Notes under the pieces: generated by a model
What the model saw: the letters and a program-made list of their open reading frames with translations, nothing else
Databases searched by the model: none
Told to the model about the DNA's origin: nothing
Shown: positions 15,761 to 25,297 of the stretch, in pieces
Numbering within the stretch: position 1 is the stretch's first letter
How the letters are laid out: each line of letters starts with the position of its first letter
Assembly: GCA_965208605.1 (NCBI GenBank)
Contig: OZ242345.1
Location: forward strand, 434,001 to 498,000
Origin: UBA9659 sp965208605
GTDB taxonomy: Bacteria > Pseudomonadota > Gammaproteobacteria > Pseudomonadales > Azotimanducaceae
Reading direction: 5' to 3'
Length of the DNA stretch: 64,000 nucleotides
Translations under genes and position numbers: made by a program

Positions 15761-16846
15761 ATGCCAGGTAGCAGTACCGGGGAAATGTTTAAGGTGACGA
15801 CCTTTGGTGAAAGCCATGGTCCAAGCATCGGCTGTGTAGTTGATGGCTGCCCGCCGGGGCTCGCCTTATCTGAGGCGGATATACAACCCGACCTGGACCG
15901 CCGCAAGCCAGGGACCAGCAAATACACCAGTCAACGCCGAGAAGCAGACCGAGTCAGCATCCTCTCTGGAGTCTTTGAAGGGCTGACCACCGGCACCCCC
16001 ATTGGCATGCTGATTGAGAATAGTGACCCGCGCACCAAGGACTATGACCAGCTCAAAGAGGTGTTTCGTCCCGGGCATGCGGATTTTACCTACCAGAAAA
16101 AATACGGCATCCGGGACCATCGTGGCGGTGGCCGAGCCTCCGCGCGGGAAACCGCCATGCGCGTTGCCGCGGGTGCTATTGCCAAGAAGTATCTGGGCGA
16201 CACGTTGGGCATAAGCATCCGCGGCTACCTCTCGCAGATGGGTGATATTCAAATTGAAACCTTTGATTGGCAAGCAGTATCCCAGAATCCGTTTTTTTGT
16301 CCGGATCCCACTAAAGTTAAACCTATGGCGGATTTGATCGACCAGCTCAGACGGCAGGGCGATTCCATCGGTGCTAAAATCTGCGTTGTCGCCGAGGCGG
16401 TGCCCGCCGGTCTAGGTGAACCGGTCTTCAATAAATTGGATGCCGACCTTGCCGCTGCCTTGATGAGCATCAATGCGGTCAAGGCGGTGGAGATAGGGGC
16501 GGGGGTTGCCGCCGCGGGGCAGCGAGGCTCCGAGCATAGGGATGAGTTATTTCCAGAGGGCTTTGGGTCCAACCATGCGGGCGGGATTCTCGGCGGTATT
16601 TCCACCGGTCAGGATATTTTGGCAAGGATTACTTTGAAGCCCACCTCCAGTATCCTCATCCCGGCAGCTAGTATTGATATTCAGGGGAATCCTAGAGAGG
16701 TAGTGACCACGGGGCGGCATGACCCCTGTGTTGGCGTCCGGGCGACGCCTATTGCTGAGGCCATGCTGGCCTTGGTGTTGATGGATCACCTATTACGGCA
16801 CAGGGGGCAGAATATGGAGGCCACTCAGGATGAGCAACAAGCATGA
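15761..16846 (+). CDS. aroC: Chorismate synthase
   Basis: AroC makes chorismate from 5-enolpyruvylshikimate 3-phosphate with reduced FMN, the last step of the shikimate pathway. The three family signatures are visible: GESHGPSIGCVVDGCPPG near residue 13, the GGGRASARETAMRVAAGAIAK region near residue 127, and RHDPCVGVRATPIAEAML near residue 315. At 361 residues the length is standard. The stop overlaps the asd start (ATGA), so the two genes are coupled, an arrangement not needed by their pathways. Confidence 0.97.
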   Translation: MPGSSTGEMFKVTTFGESHGPSIGCVVDGCPPGLALSEADIQPDLDRRKPGTSKYTSQRREADRVSILSGVFEGLTTGTPIGMLIENSDPRTKDYDQLKEVFRPGHADFTYQKKYGIRDHRGGGRASARETAMRVAAGAIAKKYLGDTLGISIRGYLSQMGDIQIETFDWQAVSQNPFFCPDPTKVKPMADLIDQLRRQGDSIGAKICVVAEAVPAGLGEPVFNKLDADLAAALMSINAVKAVEIGAGVAAAGQRGSEHRDELFPEGFGSNHAGGILGGISTGQDILARITLKPTSSILIPAASIDIQGNPREVVTTGRHDPCVGVRATPIAEAMLALVLMDHLLRHRGQNMEATQDEQQA

Positions 16847-17853
16847 CTATTAACATCGCGATTGTCGGGGCAACCGGAGCCGTCGGGGGAGTATTGCGAG
16901 ATATTCTTGAAGCTCGAAACTTCCCGCTGGGCGAGCTGCACCTCTTGGCAAGCGAAAGGTCGGCGGGCACCCGGTTGCAATATGCGGGCAAATCAATCCA
17001 GGTCAAACCACTATCGGAATTTGATTTCACGCCGGTGCAGATTGCCTTCTTTTCTGCGGGTAGCGATGTATCGGCCACCTATGCGCCAATTGCTGCCCAG
17101 GCGGGTGCCGTAGTGATTGATAATACGGCTTACTTTCGCCGAGAGGCTGAGATTCCATTACTGATACCAGAAGTGAATAGGCACCGCCTTGATGACTACC
17201 AACACAGAAACATCATTGCCAACCCCAACTGTTCCACTATACAAATGTTGTTGCCCCTCTATCCCATTCATCAGCAACTCGGCATTAGCCGGATCAATGT
17301 GGCTACCTATCAGGCGGTGTCCGGTGCGGGCAAACAGGCGATGGATGAATTAGCCGGGCAGACTGCCCGATTGCTCAATGCCCAACCTATTGAAACCAAA
17401 CACTTCCCGAAACAAATCGCCTTCAATGCCATTCCTCAGATAGGCGATATGCAAGATAATGGTTATAGCCTGGAAGAGATGAAAATAATCTGGGAAACGC
17501 AGAAGATATTGGAAGACGATGAAATTCAGGTCAACCCCACCTGTGTGCGTATCCCCGTCTTTTATGGCCACTCAGAAGCGGTGCATATTGAAACCAAAGA
17601 TAAGCTTAGTGCCGCCGCGGCGCGTAAACTCATAGCGGCTGCCCCGGGTGTCAAGGTGCTCGATGCGCCCGGTGACTTCCCTACGGCAGTATCTGATGCG
17701 GCCGATGCAGACCCGGTCTATGTGGGGCGCATTCGGGAAGATCTATTCAATGATAGAGGGCTCAATCTGTGGATAGTGGCGGACAATCTACGCAAGGGTG
17801 CTGCCTTGAATAGTGTGCAGATCGCGGAATTGCTACTCAATAAATGGAACTAA
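16843..17853 (+). CDS. asd: Aspartate-semialdehyde dehydrogenase
   Basis: Asd reduces aspartyl phosphate to the semialdehyde for lysine, threonine, methionine and diaminopimelate synthesis. The 336-residue protein has the NADP-binding start IAIVGATGAVG, the catalytic Cys in NPNCSTIQM near residue 128, and a substrate-binding segment around CVRIPVFYGHSE near residue 230, with the active His within that region. It precedes a fimV-like gene and truA, the order seen in Pseudomonas, which supports the placement in Gammaproteobacteria. Confidence 0.97.
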   Translation: MTINIAIVGATGAVGGVLRDILEARNFPLGELHLLASERSAGTRLQYAGKSIQVKPLSEFDFTPVQIAFFSAGSDVSATYAPIAAQAGAVVIDNTAYFRREAEIPLLIPEVNRHRLDDYQHRNIIANPNCSTIQMLLPLYPIHQQLGISRINVATYQAVSGAGKQAMDELAGQTARLLNAQPIETKHFPKQIAFNAIPQIGDMQDNGYSLEEMKIIWETQKILEDDEIQVNPTCVRIPVFYGHSEAVHIETKDKLSAAAARKLIAAAPGVKVLDAPGDFPTAVSDAADADPVYVGRIREDLFNDRGLNLWIVADNLRKGAALNSVQIAELLLNKWN

Positions 17854-17889
17854 AATGTTTATCAATCGCCAGAAAAGAGGAGAAGCCTC

Positions 17890-18750
17890 ATGAAACTAAG
17901 AAAATACCTCGGCACCGCCTGCCTCAGCCTGCTCTTACCTGCCTTGGCGCTAGGGCAGGGCGCAACGCTCACAGCTCCCGGGAATAGACCCGCCGGTGCT
18001 ATTGAATATGGCATCACAGTGACCGGGGATACCATCTGGTCTATCGCCGCAAATGTTGCTCAGAGTAAAGGAGTGACGATAGGACAGGCAATGATGACGC
18101 TGTTCAGCACGAACCCGCACGCGTTTGCGGAATCCAATATCCATAGATTGCAACTAGGGCAGGTCATTTGGGTACCCACACAAAGAACATTCATTACCCT
18201 CTCGCCTGAGGAGGCCCTGGCTGAGGTGCTACGGCACAATCAGCACCATGCGGAGCTGACGGTACCGGCAGAGGTAGCCTTGATACCCCTGGAAGCGACT
18301 CCCCCCGCCCCGGAGGCGGCACTTGTAGAGCCAGCAGCGCTTGTAGAGCCAGCAGCGCTTGTAGAGGTCATGCCTGCCGATAGCCCGGTGCCTCCTGCCG
18401 CCGCACCCGTCGCGCCGCCTGCGGCGACACCCTCTCGCTCAGCACCGGTAACCACGATTCGACTCCCGCCAAAGCAGCGGTCCTTAACCAATACAATAGT
18501 CTATCTGGGCATCGCTACCCTCGCGGTGCTACTCCTCTATCTGCTCTGGCGCCGCTCCCGCCGACAATCACATGTGGCAACTAGTCTCAGTGGGGCAAGT
18601 CTGGATGCGACTGGTTCAGAGGTGGATCTGGCGAGAGCATACATAGAGATGGGCGATAAGACGGCGGCTATTGACTTGTTGCAGAGTGTGCGCTCAAAGG
18701 GGTCGGCTTCGGATGTTGCGGAAGCCAATGAATTGCTCAAGAATTTGTAA
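17890..18750 (+). CDS. Short FimV-like protein
   Basis: FimV-type proteins bind peptidoglycan and help place type IV pili and secretion systems at the cell pole. Here a signal peptide (MKLRKYLGTACLSLLLPALA) is followed by the FimV LysM-like core (YGITVTGDTIWSIAANV to LQLGQVIWVP, residues about 38-100). Next come an Ala/Pro-rich linker with an 18-bp duplication (AALVEP) near residue 145, one membrane helix at about residues 205-222 and the cytoplasmic FimV C-terminal motif (LARAYIEMGDKTAAIDLLQSV). The protein has 286 residues against 600-900 or more for Pseudomonas FimV, lacking most of the acidic cytoplasmic part. The position between asd and truA is the conserved fimV position. Confidence 0.85.
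   Translation: MKLRKYLGTACLSLLLPALALGQGATLTAPGNRPAGAIEYGITVTGDTIWSIAANVAQSKGVTIGQAMMTLFSTNPHAFAESNIHRLQLGQVIWVPTQRTFITLSPEEALAEVLRHNQHHAELTVPAEVALIPLEATPPAPEAALVEPAALVEPAALVEVMPADSPVPPAAAPVAPPAATPSRSAPVTTIRLPPKQRSLTNTIVYLGIATLAVLLLYLLWRRSRRQSHVATSLSGASLDATGSEVDLARAYIEMGDKTAAIDLLQSVRSKGSASDVAEANELLKNL
18322..18366. repeat. 18-bp tandem repeat in the fimV-like gene
   Basis: CTTGTAGAGCCAGCAGCG occurs twice with a third partial copy, adding a six-residue LVEPAA repeat to the periplasmic linker. Confidence 0.85.
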
Positions 18751-18774
18751 GCATTTTAACAAGCACTTTATGAC

Positions 18775-19605
18775 ATGCCGCGCTTAAGCAGGTCCGCCCT
18801 GGCGACACGCATTGCGCTTCAGGTCTCTTACTCTGGGACGCCTTTTCACGGCTGGCAACGTCAGATAGCAACGCTACCGACAGTCCAACAGACCCTGGAG
18901 GAGGCCCTGGGTATCCTCGCGGGTTCGGCGGTCACGGTCTATTGTGCCGGTCGTACCGACACGGGCGTGCATGCGACCAAGCAAATAGTACATTTTGATA
19001 CCGATTTGCAGCGTCCCATTAACGCCTGGTCTCTGGGTGTCAACGCGCAGCTTCCGGATGAGCTTAGTATTCAATGGGCAGGGGAAGTAACCCCTGATTT
19101 TGATGCCCGACATTCAGCGCTCGCCCGTCGGTACTTGTATCTGCTCCACAATCGGCGGCTTCGGTCGCCGCTCATGTCCCATTACATCACTCACTATCAT
19201 GCGCCACTGGACACCGAGAAGATGCACACCGCTGCCCAGCATCTGCTCGGAGAACAAGATTTTACCTCTTTTAGAGGAGCCCGTTGTCAGGCACCTAGCC
19301 CGGTAAGACAGATGCAACACCTCAATATTGAGCGGCATGGGGACCTGGTCATTCTGGATCTGCAGGCAAATGGCTTCTTACATCACATGGTGCGTAACAT
19401 TGTCGGTGTCTTGATGGATATAGGCACGGGTAAGCAACCTGTGGACTGGATGGCAGAACTCCTGGTATTAAAACAACGTTCCCTGGCAAGCCGAACCGCC
19501 GCCGCCCATGGCTTGTATTTAATTGATGTCATCTATCCGCCCCAACATGCCATACCGACAGGACCCGAATTACCTCATTTTTTATCTGCTCTGCTCAGCA
19601 GATGA
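18775..19605 (+). CDS. truA: tRNA pseudouridine(38-40) synthase
   Basis: TruA modifies uridines 38-40 of the tRNA anticodon stem. The catalytic Asp is in CAGRTDTGVHATKQIVHF near residue 62. SYSGTPFHGWQRQ at the start, QDFTSFRGARCQAPSPVR near residue 160 and NGFLHHMVRNIVGVLMDIG near residue 200 are family motifs. The 276-residue length is typical. It follows the fimV-like gene by 24 bp and is likely co-transcribed with it. Confidence 0.96.
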   Translation: MPRLSRSALATRIALQVSYSGTPFHGWQRQIATLPTVQQTLEEALGILAGSAVTVYCAGRTDTGVHATKQIVHFDTDLQRPINAWSLGVNAQLPDELSIQWAGEVTPDFDARHSALARRYLYLLHNRRLRSPLMSHYITHYHAPLDTEKMHTAAQHLLGEQDFTSFRGARCQAPSPVRQMQHLNIERHGDLVILDLQANGFLHHMVRNIVGVLMDIGTGKQPVDWMAELLVLKQRSLASRTAAAHGLYLIDVIYPPQHAIPTGPELPHFLSALLSR

Positions 19606-19675
19606 TACGACTAGGGGAGACCTGCCCATTGATGCATGTGATAGGATGAGCACCTTTTAACCGGGAGATAATAGA

Positions 19676-20758
19676 TTGGAGTTTTTACTTGAATACGGTT
19701 TGTTTCTTGCTAAGTCAGTCACGGTATTGGTAGTTGTGCTGGTTGTTATTTCCGGCATGCTGGCAGCCACTCAACGTAGAAAAAGCACAAAACGCGGACA
19801 CCTTGAGGTCACCAACCTGAATGAAGAATTTGAAGCAATCACGAATAGCCTAAAGAAAGTCGTGCTGAACTCAGGGGCATCTAAACGGGATCTCAAGGCG
19901 CAGAAAAAGAAAACCAAGGAAGACAAACAAGAGCGGAAGCAAGACGCGGCAGAAGGTACTGAAAGCCGGCCGCGATTATTTGTCATTGATTTTCATGGCG
20001 ACCTTCAGGCCTCAGGGGTCACCAACCTACGGGAAGAAATAACCGCCGTCTTGTCATTGATAAGACCGCATGATGAGGTGTTACTCCGCCTTGAAAGCCC
20101 TGGGGGCACGGTGCATGGCTATGGTCTTGCCGCGTCCCAACTGCAACGCCTTAGAAATCATCAGGTGCAGCTCACCATCGCCGTGGACAAGGTCGCTGCC
20201 AGTGGTGGCTATATGATGGCGTGCATCGGCAACAAGGTGATTGCCGCTCCCTTTGCAGTACTGGGTTCCATCGGCGTGGTGGCGCAACTCCCTAACTTCC
20301 ATCGCCTCTTGAAGAAGAACGAAGTAGACTTTGAAGTCCTCACTGCGGGGGAATACAAACGCACCCTCACCGTCTTTGGTGAAAACACCGAGGCCGGGCG
20401 CACCAAGTTTCTGGATGATTTAGAAGACATTCATGCGTTATTCAAAGATTTTGTTGTCGAAAACAGACCCTTAGTAGACATCACCAAGGTAGCCACGGGG
20501 GAAGCCTGGTACGGCAAACGCGCGTTGGAGCGCGCACTGGTGGATGAACTCCAGACCAGTGATGAATACCTTGTTACCCGGTGTCAAGAGATGGATGTCT
20601 TCCATGTGGAATATGTATTGCATCTGAAGAAGTTGGATAGGCTGGTTGAACGTTTGACGCGGCTAAGACATGCCTTCATGCCAGCACCAACATTCTTATC
20701 GGACCCCACCCACCTGGCCGCCCCGCTTCCCGCGCAAGACTTTCATATCAAATCCTAA
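19676..20758 (+). CDS. sohB: Inner-membrane serine protease SohB
   Basis: SohB is a signal-peptide-peptidase-like protease of the inner membrane. The 360-residue protein has an N-terminal membrane helix, a charged linker near residues 35-100 rich in KKK/KEDKQERK, then the protease domain. The nucleophile Ser is in KVAASGGYMMACIGNKV near residue 179, preceded by LESPGGTVHGYG. The general base Lys is expected in GEYKRTLTVFGENT near residue 225. The start is TTG at 19676, chosen because GGGAG lies just upstream and the family begins MEFLLEYGLFL. It sits in the slot where trpF follows truA in Pseudomonas. Confidence 0.92.
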   Translation: MEFLLEYGLFLAKSVTVLVVVLVVISGMLAATQRRKSTKRGHLEVTNLNEEFEAITNSLKKVVLNSGASKRDLKAQKKKTKEDKQERKQDAAEGTESRPRLFVIDFHGDLQASGVTNLREEITAVLSLIRPHDEVLLRLESPGGTVHGYGLAASQLQRLRNHQVQLTIAVDKVAASGGYMMACIGNKVIAAPFAVLGSIGVVAQLPNFHRLLKKNEVDFEVLTAGEYKRTLTVFGENTEAGRTKFLDDLEDIHALFKDFVVENRPLVDITKVATGEAWYGKRALERALVDELQTSDEYLVTRCQEMDVFHVEYVLHLKKLDRLVERLTRLRHAFMPAPTFLSDPTHLAAPLPAQDFHIKS

Positions 20759-20775
20759 CTCCCTCGGAAAATATA

Positions 20776-21774
20776 ATGACAGACGACAGCTTCAAAGCAT
20801 TCCGAGTAGAAAAAACCGACACTGGAGTAACGCAATGTATCGCCGAGCAGCGTCGAGATGACCTCCCGCCAGGAGAGGTGCTGATCAGAGTCAAATACTC
20901 CAGTGTGAATTACAAGGATGCTATGTCCGCGAAAGGCTTGCCCGGGGTGACTAAAAACTATCCGCACACCCCCGGCATAGATGCCGCCGGTCGGGTAGTC
21001 AACAGCACCGAGAAGACCCTCAAAGCAGGCGATGAAGTCATCGTCACCGGTTTTGATTTGGGGATGAATACCCCTGGCGGCTACGGTGAATATATTCGGG
21101 TGCCGGCGACCTGGGTGACGCCCTTACCGGCGGGGATGACCCTGCGGGAAAGCATGATTATCGGCACCGCGGGACTCACTGCTGCCCTGTGTCTGGGCAA
21201 GTTGTTACATCAAGGCGCCAAACCCGATGATGGGCCCCTGCTGGTTACCGGCGCCACGGGCGGGGTAGGTTCGGTTGCTGTGGCACTACTGGCGCAGCAG
21301 GGCTTCACCGTCCTGGCATGCACGGGCAAGGCGGATAAGCGCGACTACCTCAAGCAGCTAGGCGCGAGTGACATCCTTCCCCGGGCTAGTCTGAGTGAAG
21401 TTAACGATCGTCCCCTGGGCAAGATGGCCTGGGCGCATGGAATTGATACTGTCGGTGGGGAAATACTCAGCAATCTGGTGAAGGGCCTGGCCTACGGCGG
21501 GAGTGTTGCGATTTGCGGGCTGGTTGCCTCCCCGACGATGCACCTCACTGTTTTGCCCTTTCTGCTGAGGGGCGTCAATATGCTGGGTATAGACAGTGTT
21601 GAACTGGACATTAAAGAAAAAACTCGGGTCTGGAACAAACTGGCAACAGATTGGCAGCTGGATTGCTTAGAAAAGATGGTCCTTGAAATTCAGCTCTCAG
21701 CGCTGGGCCAAGCGATTGATAGCATTTTTGCCGGCAAGACGAGCGGCCGCACGCTTTTGGTGCATGACGACTGA
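20776..21774 (+). CDS. acuI: YhdH/AcuI family NADPH oxidoreductase (acrylyl-CoA reductase type)
   Basis: This 332-residue zinc-free medium-chain dehydrogenase matches the YhdH/YhfP family. Visible parts are the VKYSSVNYKDAMSAKGLPGV start, TPGIDAAGRVV, the cofactor loop VTGATGGVGSVAVALL near residue 157 and the GMNTPGGYGEYIRVPA region. AcuI reduces acryloyl-CoA to propionyl-CoA, a step of dimethylsulfoniopropionate and hydroxypropionate use. Whether that is its role here cannot be decided, since no other DMSP gene is present. It is in line with sohB, 17 bp downstream. Confidence 0.88.
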   Translation: MTDDSFKAFRVEKTDTGVTQCIAEQRRDDLPPGEVLIRVKYSSVNYKDAMSAKGLPGVTKNYPHTPGIDAAGRVVNSTEKTLKAGDEVIVTGFDLGMNTPGGYGEYIRVPATWVTPLPAGMTLRESMIIGTAGLTAALCLGKLLHQGAKPDDGPLLVTGATGGVGSVAVALLAQQGFTVLACTGKADKRDYLKQLGASDILPRASLSEVNDRPLGKMAWAHGIDTVGGEILSNLVKGLAYGGSVAICGLVASPTMHLTVLPFLLRGVNMLGIDSVELDIKEKTRVWNKLATDWQLDCLEKMVLEIQLSALGQAIDSIFAGKTSGRTLLVHDD

Positions 21775-21790
21775 AACATGACGACTGAAA

Positions 21791-22966
21791 CTAATCCCGC
21801 CTTAGTCTTGTAGAGACTGCGATGGGCGTCGGATATTTGAATACCACGATATAAGAAGACACCAAAAAGGTCAGGATGGCCGTTGCCTGAATCAGGTGCG
21901 ATGCCTGCTGACTGAGCAACGTCTCGGCGACCGCAATAAAAGCAATCAGCATTGAGAATTCGCTGATCTGCCCTAGCCTAAATCCTGTTTCCCATGCCAG
22001 GGGCACCGATTCGCTGACACCCCGCAGGCAGTATCGAAATACCACCGGCTTCAACGCCAGGATGGCCGCCGACATGACTAGTGCCGGTACAATAACTTCA
22101 ACGAGTAGTTCTAATTTAAGCCCGGCGCCGAGGGAGAAGAAAAACAACACCAGAAAAAAATCACGCAGGGGCTTTAAATGTTCGGCGATGTATATGGCGA
22201 TAGGGCTAGTAGCAATGGTTACCCCGGCAATGAAGGCACCGATCTCCGATGACAGCCCGATGAAGGTTGCTAATTGCACCATTCCCAGACACCAGCCAAT
22301 GGCAAGGAGAAAGATGTATTCATGGAAAACATCAAACCTTCTCAAGAGCGGGAGCATGATAAACCGCACACAGAGCCAGGAAAACAAAATCAACAGCGGC
22401 AGACTGATGATGATACCCAGACTTTTGATGACCCCATCAAATTCAAAGAAGCCGCCGCCCACAATAAACAACAAGATGATGGCAAACATATCCTGCACCA
22501 ATAGCAGGCTCACGACGAGTTCCCCCGTGCGCCGATGATGCAAGACGGTCGTCGGTAGCAATTTAATACCGATGATGGTACTGGAGAACATCATGGCGAC
22601 ACCAATGATGCTGGACTCAATCAGCGGGTAATCAAATAGCAGGGCAATACCCAAGCCGACTCCGAAAAATATCACTGAGCTGAGGGCAGCAACCAGCAGT
22701 GTGTTGCGGAGTAGATTGAGCAGTTTTGAGGGTTGCATGTCCAAGCCAAGCAAAAACAGCAAAAAGATAATCCCCATCTTGGCAGCGCTGCTAATCAGTT
22801 CTGGATTATCAATCAGCTTGATGCCTGAGGGGCCAAGGAGCATGCCGGTAACAATATAAGCCACCAACAAGGGCTGACGGGTGTAGAGCGCGATGGTCGC
22901 CAGCACCGCCGTACTGGTAAAAATCAGGAAGAAAGAATAAACCAGATGATGCTCGTCTATACCCAT
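21791..22966 (-). CDS. Cation:proton antiporter, CPA2 family membrane domain
   Basis: The 391-residue protein has about 11-12 membrane helices and the CPA2 (KefB/RosB-like) pattern: GMLLGPSGIKLI near residue 37, FLLGLDMQP near residue 73 and EIGAFIAGVTIATSPIA near residue 240, with the conserved acidic residue. It stops after the transport domain; the TrkA-N regulatory domain of KefB/KefC is absent, so it resembles short family members. The ion is not predictable. It overlaps nothing and lies 5 bp downstream of the DUF934 gene on the same strand, so it could be the third gene of the sulfite reductase operon. Confidence 0.85.
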   Translation of the reverse strand: MGIDEHHLVYSFFLIFTSTAVLATIALYTRQPLLVAYIVTGMLLGPSGIKLIDNPELISSAAKMGIIFLLFLLGLDMQPSKLLNLLRNTLLVAALSSVIFFGVGLGIALLFDYPLIESSIIGVAMMFSSTIIGIKLLPTTVLHHRRTGELVVSLLLVQDMFAIILLFIVGGGFFEFDGVIKSLGIIISLPLLILFSWLCVRFIMLPLLRRFDVFHEYIFLLAIGWCLGMVQLATFIGLSSEIGAFIAGVTIATSPIAIYIAEHLKPLRDFFLVLFFFSLGAGLKLELLVEVIVPALVMSAAILALKPVVFRYCLRGVSESVPLAWETGFRLGQISEFSMLIAFIAVAETLLSQQASHLIQATAILTFLVSSYIVVFKYPTPIAVSTRLRRD

Positions 22967-22971
22967 CTCGT

Positions 22972-23550
22972 CTACTGCTCGCTTCGGTGCTGGAACAGCG
23001 GCACCCGGTCGCTGGTATGCTGATAACTAAATGTAAATCCCTTGAGGCAAGTGCGCGCCAGGTCAAGGTCTTGTCCCGCTGCCAGTTCAAAAGTATCAAA
23101 GCCGCAACGCAGCATCTGTTCCAGTTGATCAACGCGGACATCGCCGATAGCACGGATTTCCCCCTTAAAAGCACATCGCTTACGCAAAATACTCGCCGAT
23201 GAGTAGCTTCTGCCGTCATTAAAGGTCGGAAAATACAGACCTATCACTTCAAGTTGGGGCAAGTAGGGCAGGGCAGCTTCTAGTTCATCGTCTGCAGCCA
23301 ACCATATACCGGTAACAGTCGCGGGGTTATGCAGGCTAGGCAGGGTCTTGAAGGGGACGATTTTTTTATCCCCGGACTTTTTACTCCATGACTTTTTACT
23401 CCCGGACTTTTTATTCCATGACTGGGCCGCAACGTCGGCTGCAGCATGCGCCTCAGCGGTATTTCCAACAGCGGCATTTCCAACAGCAGCATCCGCATCG
23501 ATGACCTTGAAGGCACTCTCCCGCAGCTCGCCATCTTTGTGGAGTAGCAT
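22972..23550 (-). CDS. DUF934 protein associated with sulfite reductase
   Basis: DUF934 proteins lie next to CysI-type sulfite reductases and are thought to help them, with no defined activity. The conserved part here runs from about residue 65 (GIWLAADDELEAALPYLP) through VIGLYFPTFNDGRSYSSASILR to the C-terminus. The first 65 residues are unusual: they hold an AAVGN duplication and four Lys-rich pentapeptides (SWNKK, SGSKK, SWSKK, SGDKK). The start is taken as the ATG at 23550; a TTG at 23553 is also open. It follows cysI by a few bases. Confidence 0.85.
   Translation of the reverse strand: MLLHKDGELRESAFKVIDADAAVGNAAVGNTAEAHAAADVAAQSWNKKSGSKKSWSKKSGDKKIVPFKTLPSLHNPATVTGIWLAADDELEAALPYLPQLEVIGLYFPTFNDGRSYSSASILRKRCAFKGEIRAIGDVRVDQLEQMLRCGFDTFELAAGQDLDLARTCLKGFTFSYQHTSDRVPLFQHRSEQ
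23362..23421. repeat. Four 15-bp tandem repeats in the DUF934 gene
   Basis: On the plus strand CTTTTTACTCCATGA and CTTTTTACTCCCGGA-type units alternate four times, encoding SWNKK/SGSKK/SWSKK/SGDKK in an N-terminal extension. A second 15-bp duplication (AAVGN) lies at 23461-23490. Confidence 0.9.
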
Positions 23551-23556
23551 CAATCC

Positions 23557-25209
23557 CTATACCTCAGCGTAAACCGCGGTCTTGAAAGGTGCTATGCCGA
23601 GGCGGCGAAAGGTATCAATAAACTTTTCTCCCGCTTCCCGCCGGTCGAGATACACATCCACCAGTGTTTGGATGACTCTGGGAACATCCTCCTGGGGAAA
23701 AGATGGTCCTAGTATCTGTGCCAGGGCAGCATCCTCACGCCCGGAGCCGCCGATTGATACTTGATAATATTCCGCGCCCTTCTTATCCACCCCCAGAATA
23801 CCGATATTCCCCACATGATGATGGCCGCAGGCATTCATGCAACCCGATATATTGAGACTGAGTTCTCCCAATTCATGGAGCAGGTCCAAATCATCAAACT
23901 GCCGCTGTATCGCTTCCGCCACGGGTATTGATTTGGCGTTCGCCAGGGAACAGTAGTCGCCGCCGGGGCAACAGATGATGTCCGTCAATAATCCCAGGTT
24001 GGGAGATGCTAGCTCCATCGCCACCAGGGCTTGCCATAAGTCATACAGGTCTGCTTGCCGAACATCAGCCAGGGTGAGGTTTTGTTCATGGGTGACCCGG
24101 ACCTCGGAGAAGCTGTACTTGTCCGCGAGGTCGGCAATCAGTTCCAGCTGCTCATCGGTGACATCTCCCGGGGCTACGCCAGTTGCCTTGAGTGCCAGGT
24201 TGACGATGCTATATCCCGGCAAGCGATGGAGTTTGATGTTCTGCTTGAGCCAGGCATTAAATCCAGGGTCAGCTCTGCCTGGCTCTATATCTTCAAGGCT
24301 TTTGTATGCGGGCTGGGTGAAGCATCGCTGCACCCGCTGAATTTCCGCCGACGTGAGTGTGCCGGGACCATCTTTTAGAGCTGCCCACTCAGTAGCCACT
24401 GCTTCGGCAAATACTTCCGGGGTCATGGCACGCACCAGTATTTTGATTCGGGCTTTATAGAGGTTGTCCCGACGCCCATAGCGGTTGTACACCCGCAGGA
24501 TCGCTTCCAGATAGGTCAAGAGGTGCTGCTCTTCCAACCCTTGTTTGATGACTGAGCCCACCACGGGAGTTCGCCCCAGCCCACCACCGGCAAGGATGTC
24601 AAAGGTGATTTGCTTATTTTTGCTAGTCGCTCCCTGCTGCTGAATGCGTACTCCTATGTCATGCACCTGGACGGCAGCGCGATCCTGGACCGCGCCCGTT
24701 ACCGCTATCTTGAATTTCCGCGGCAACCAGTTGAACTCAGGATGGAAGCTAGACCATTGCCTGATCAATTCCGCCCAGGGTCGGCTGTCTGCTATCTCGT
24801 CCCGGGCAACCCCAGCATATTGATCCGAGGTCACATTGCGGATGCAATTGCCACTGGTCTGGATGGCATGCATCTGGACACTCGCCAGCGCTTCCAAAAT
24901 ATCAGGTACTTCTTCCAGTTTGGGCCAATTAAATTGAATGTTCTGCCGGGTGGTGAAATGCCCGTAACCCCGATCGTAATAACGGGCGATATGTGCCAGC
25001 TTACGGAGTTGTTTTGAGGACAGGATGCCATACGGAATGGCAATGCGTAGCATGGGCGCAAGCCGCTGGATATAGAGCCCATTGCGCAGTCGCAGGTGTT
25101 TGAATTCTTCTGCATCCAACTTGCCCGCGAGATACCGCTGAGTCTGCTCGCGATACTGGGCAACTCTTTCATCGACCATTTTTTGGTCGTAATCATCGTA
25201 GATATACAT
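23557..25209 (-). CDS. cysI: Nitrite/sulfite reductase hemoprotein (CysI type)
   Basis: The enzyme reduces sulfite (or nitrite) by six electrons at a coupled siroheme and 4Fe-4S cluster. The cluster cysteines are in CCPGGDYCSLANAK (Cys-x5-Cys) near residue 420 and NISGCMNACGHHHVGNIG (Cys-x3-Cys) near residue 465. The N-terminal GYGHFTTRQNIQFNW segment near residue 80 binds siroheme and substrate. With 550 residues it matches the proteobacterial CysI that works with DUF934 instead of a CysJ flavoprotein. cysG, which makes the siroheme, is at 39119. Assimilatory sulfite reduction is the most likely role. Confidence 0.9.
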   Translation of the reverse strand: MYIYDDYDQKMVDERVAQYREQTQRYLAGKLDAEEFKHLRLRNGLYIQRLAPMLRIAIPYGILSSKQLRKLAHIARYYDRGYGHFTTRQNIQFNWPKLEEVPDILEALASVQMHAIQTSGNCIRNVTSDQYAGVARDEIADSRPWAELIRQWSSFHPEFNWLPRKFKIAVTGAVQDRAAVQVHDIGVRIQQQGATSKNKQITFDILAGGGLGRTPVVGSVIKQGLEEQHLLTYLEAILRVYNRYGRRDNLYKARIKILVRAMTPEVFAEAVATEWAALKDGPGTLTSAEIQRVQRCFTQPAYKSLEDIEPGRADPGFNAWLKQNIKLHRLPGYSIVNLALKATGVAPGDVTDEQLELIADLADKYSFSEVRVTHEQNLTLADVRQADLYDLWQALVAMELASPNLGLLTDIICCPGGDYCSLANAKSIPVAEAIQRQFDDLDLLHELGELSLNISGCMNACGHHHVGNIGILGVDKKGAEYYQVSIGGSGREDAALAQILGPSFPQEDVPRVIQTLVDVYLDRREAGEKFIDTFRRLGIAPFKTAVYAEV

Positions 25210-25297
25210 CTTGATACCGGCTGGGATATTAGTCCTTCAATAGATCATTATACGCTATGCTTCTTGCCTCGTACCCTAGTAACCCTCAGGAGCAGTG

